Shown piece after piece: positions 40,684-40,720 of a stretch of 40,720 nt of DNA (position 1 is its first letter; the number at the start of each line of letters is the position of its first letter). The notes under the pieces are model-generated. The model was given only the letters and a program-made list of their open reading frames with translations, did not search any database and was not told the DNA's origin. Made by a program: the position numbers and the translations under genes. Origin of the DNA: an uncultured Clostridia bacterium (GTDB lineage Bacteria > Bacillota > Clostridia > Christensenellales > Aristaeellaceae); contig CAMDVP010000002.1 in NCBI GenBank assembly GCA_945877525.1, positions 1 to 40,720 of the forward strand, given 5' to 3'.

Positions 40684-40720
40684 ATGAGAGAACGCGACGA
40701 ACAGGCATTTCAGCGGCGAA
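40684..40720 (+). CDS. Start of a probable TetR-family regulator (runs off the window)
   Basis: ATG 40684 opens MRERDEQAFQRR, a highly charged start like many TetR N-termini, with GTGAGG seven bases upstream. Only 12 codons are visible, so the family call rests mainly on the palindromic operator and promoter placement. Confidence 0.5.
   Translation, partial: MRERDEQAFQRR

Noticed and set aside
1..40720. CRISPR array, tRNA, rRNA or phage genes
   Set aside because: I saw no regularly spaced repeats, no cloverleaf-type sequences, no rRNA segments and no phage structural or integrase genes.

Overview
The window looks like the chromosome of an anaerobic, GC-rich member of the Bacillota (Clostridia; a gut-type Christensenellales/Oscillospirales-like organism would fit). 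The reasons are strong AGGAGG ribosome sites, sigma-A promoters with 17-base spacers, YesM/YesN-type two-component regulation, many LplB/YtcP and MalF/MalG-type sugar ABC permeases, an FMN riboswitch and a sirtuin-macrodomain pair. The taxonomy is an inference from gene style; no rRNA or other marker gene is present. I see no tRNA, rRNA, CRISPR array or intact insertion sequence.

Layout. (1) 1-3102: the end of an SDR-type epimerase, a class III aminotransferase and a zinc-type alcohol dehydrogenase without the structural-zinc lobe, tightly coupled on the + strand. (2) 3103-3666: no convincing gene, possibly a decayed transposase tail. (3) 3667-5919, minus strand: a decaying sugar ABC transporter (intact MalG-type permease, frameshifted MalF-type permease, binding protein reduced to its C-terminus). 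(4) 6387-24645, plus strand: a large glycan/acid-sugar catabolic island. It holds a GH36-type glycosidase, a YesN/YesM two-component system, two permeases and a binding protein, a GH38 alpha-mannosidase, an Asp/Glu-racemase-like protein, a class II ketose-bisphosphate aldolase, a DUF1537 acid-sugar kinase, a GH-D-like TIM-barrel protein and a large FAD oxidoreductase. It closes with a strong terminator. A repeated 11-base box sits at the same distance from the -10 element upstream of the GH36 gene and of the transporter operon, so it is a candidate YesN site. (5) 24755-25119: a MITE-like element with imperfect terminal inverted repeats packed with hairpins. (6) 25115-28138: a divergent locus of FGGY kinase plus class II aldolase (minus) and a DeoR regulator (plus). 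(7) 28362-36589: a LacI-controlled operon with a perfect 18-base operator, holding two permeases, a binding protein, a metallo-beta-lactamase-fold hydrolase, a ROK-kinase/SIS-isomerase fusion and a GH13_18 sucrose-phosphorylase-like enzyme. (8) 36605-40720: a small orphan frame, an HxlR regulator divergent from a flavin-type split-barrel protein, then an FMN riboswitch followed by a flavoprotein-ferredoxin fusion, a zinc-type macrodomain protein and a class M sirtuin (SirTM), and finally the start of a TetR-type regulator with its own promoter and operator.

How the genes work together. Regions 4, 6 and 7 each pair uptake or glycoside cleavage with a kinase and an aldolase, isomerase or phosphorylase, so they look like separately regulated routes that import an oligosaccharide or glycoside and cleave and phosphorylate it inside the cell; no glycosidase carries a signal peptide. 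Region 8 is the most unusual part: an FMN riboswitch, followed by what may be the last codons of a lost riboflavin transporter, now lies ahead of a flavoprotein and a reversible ADP-ribosylation pair.
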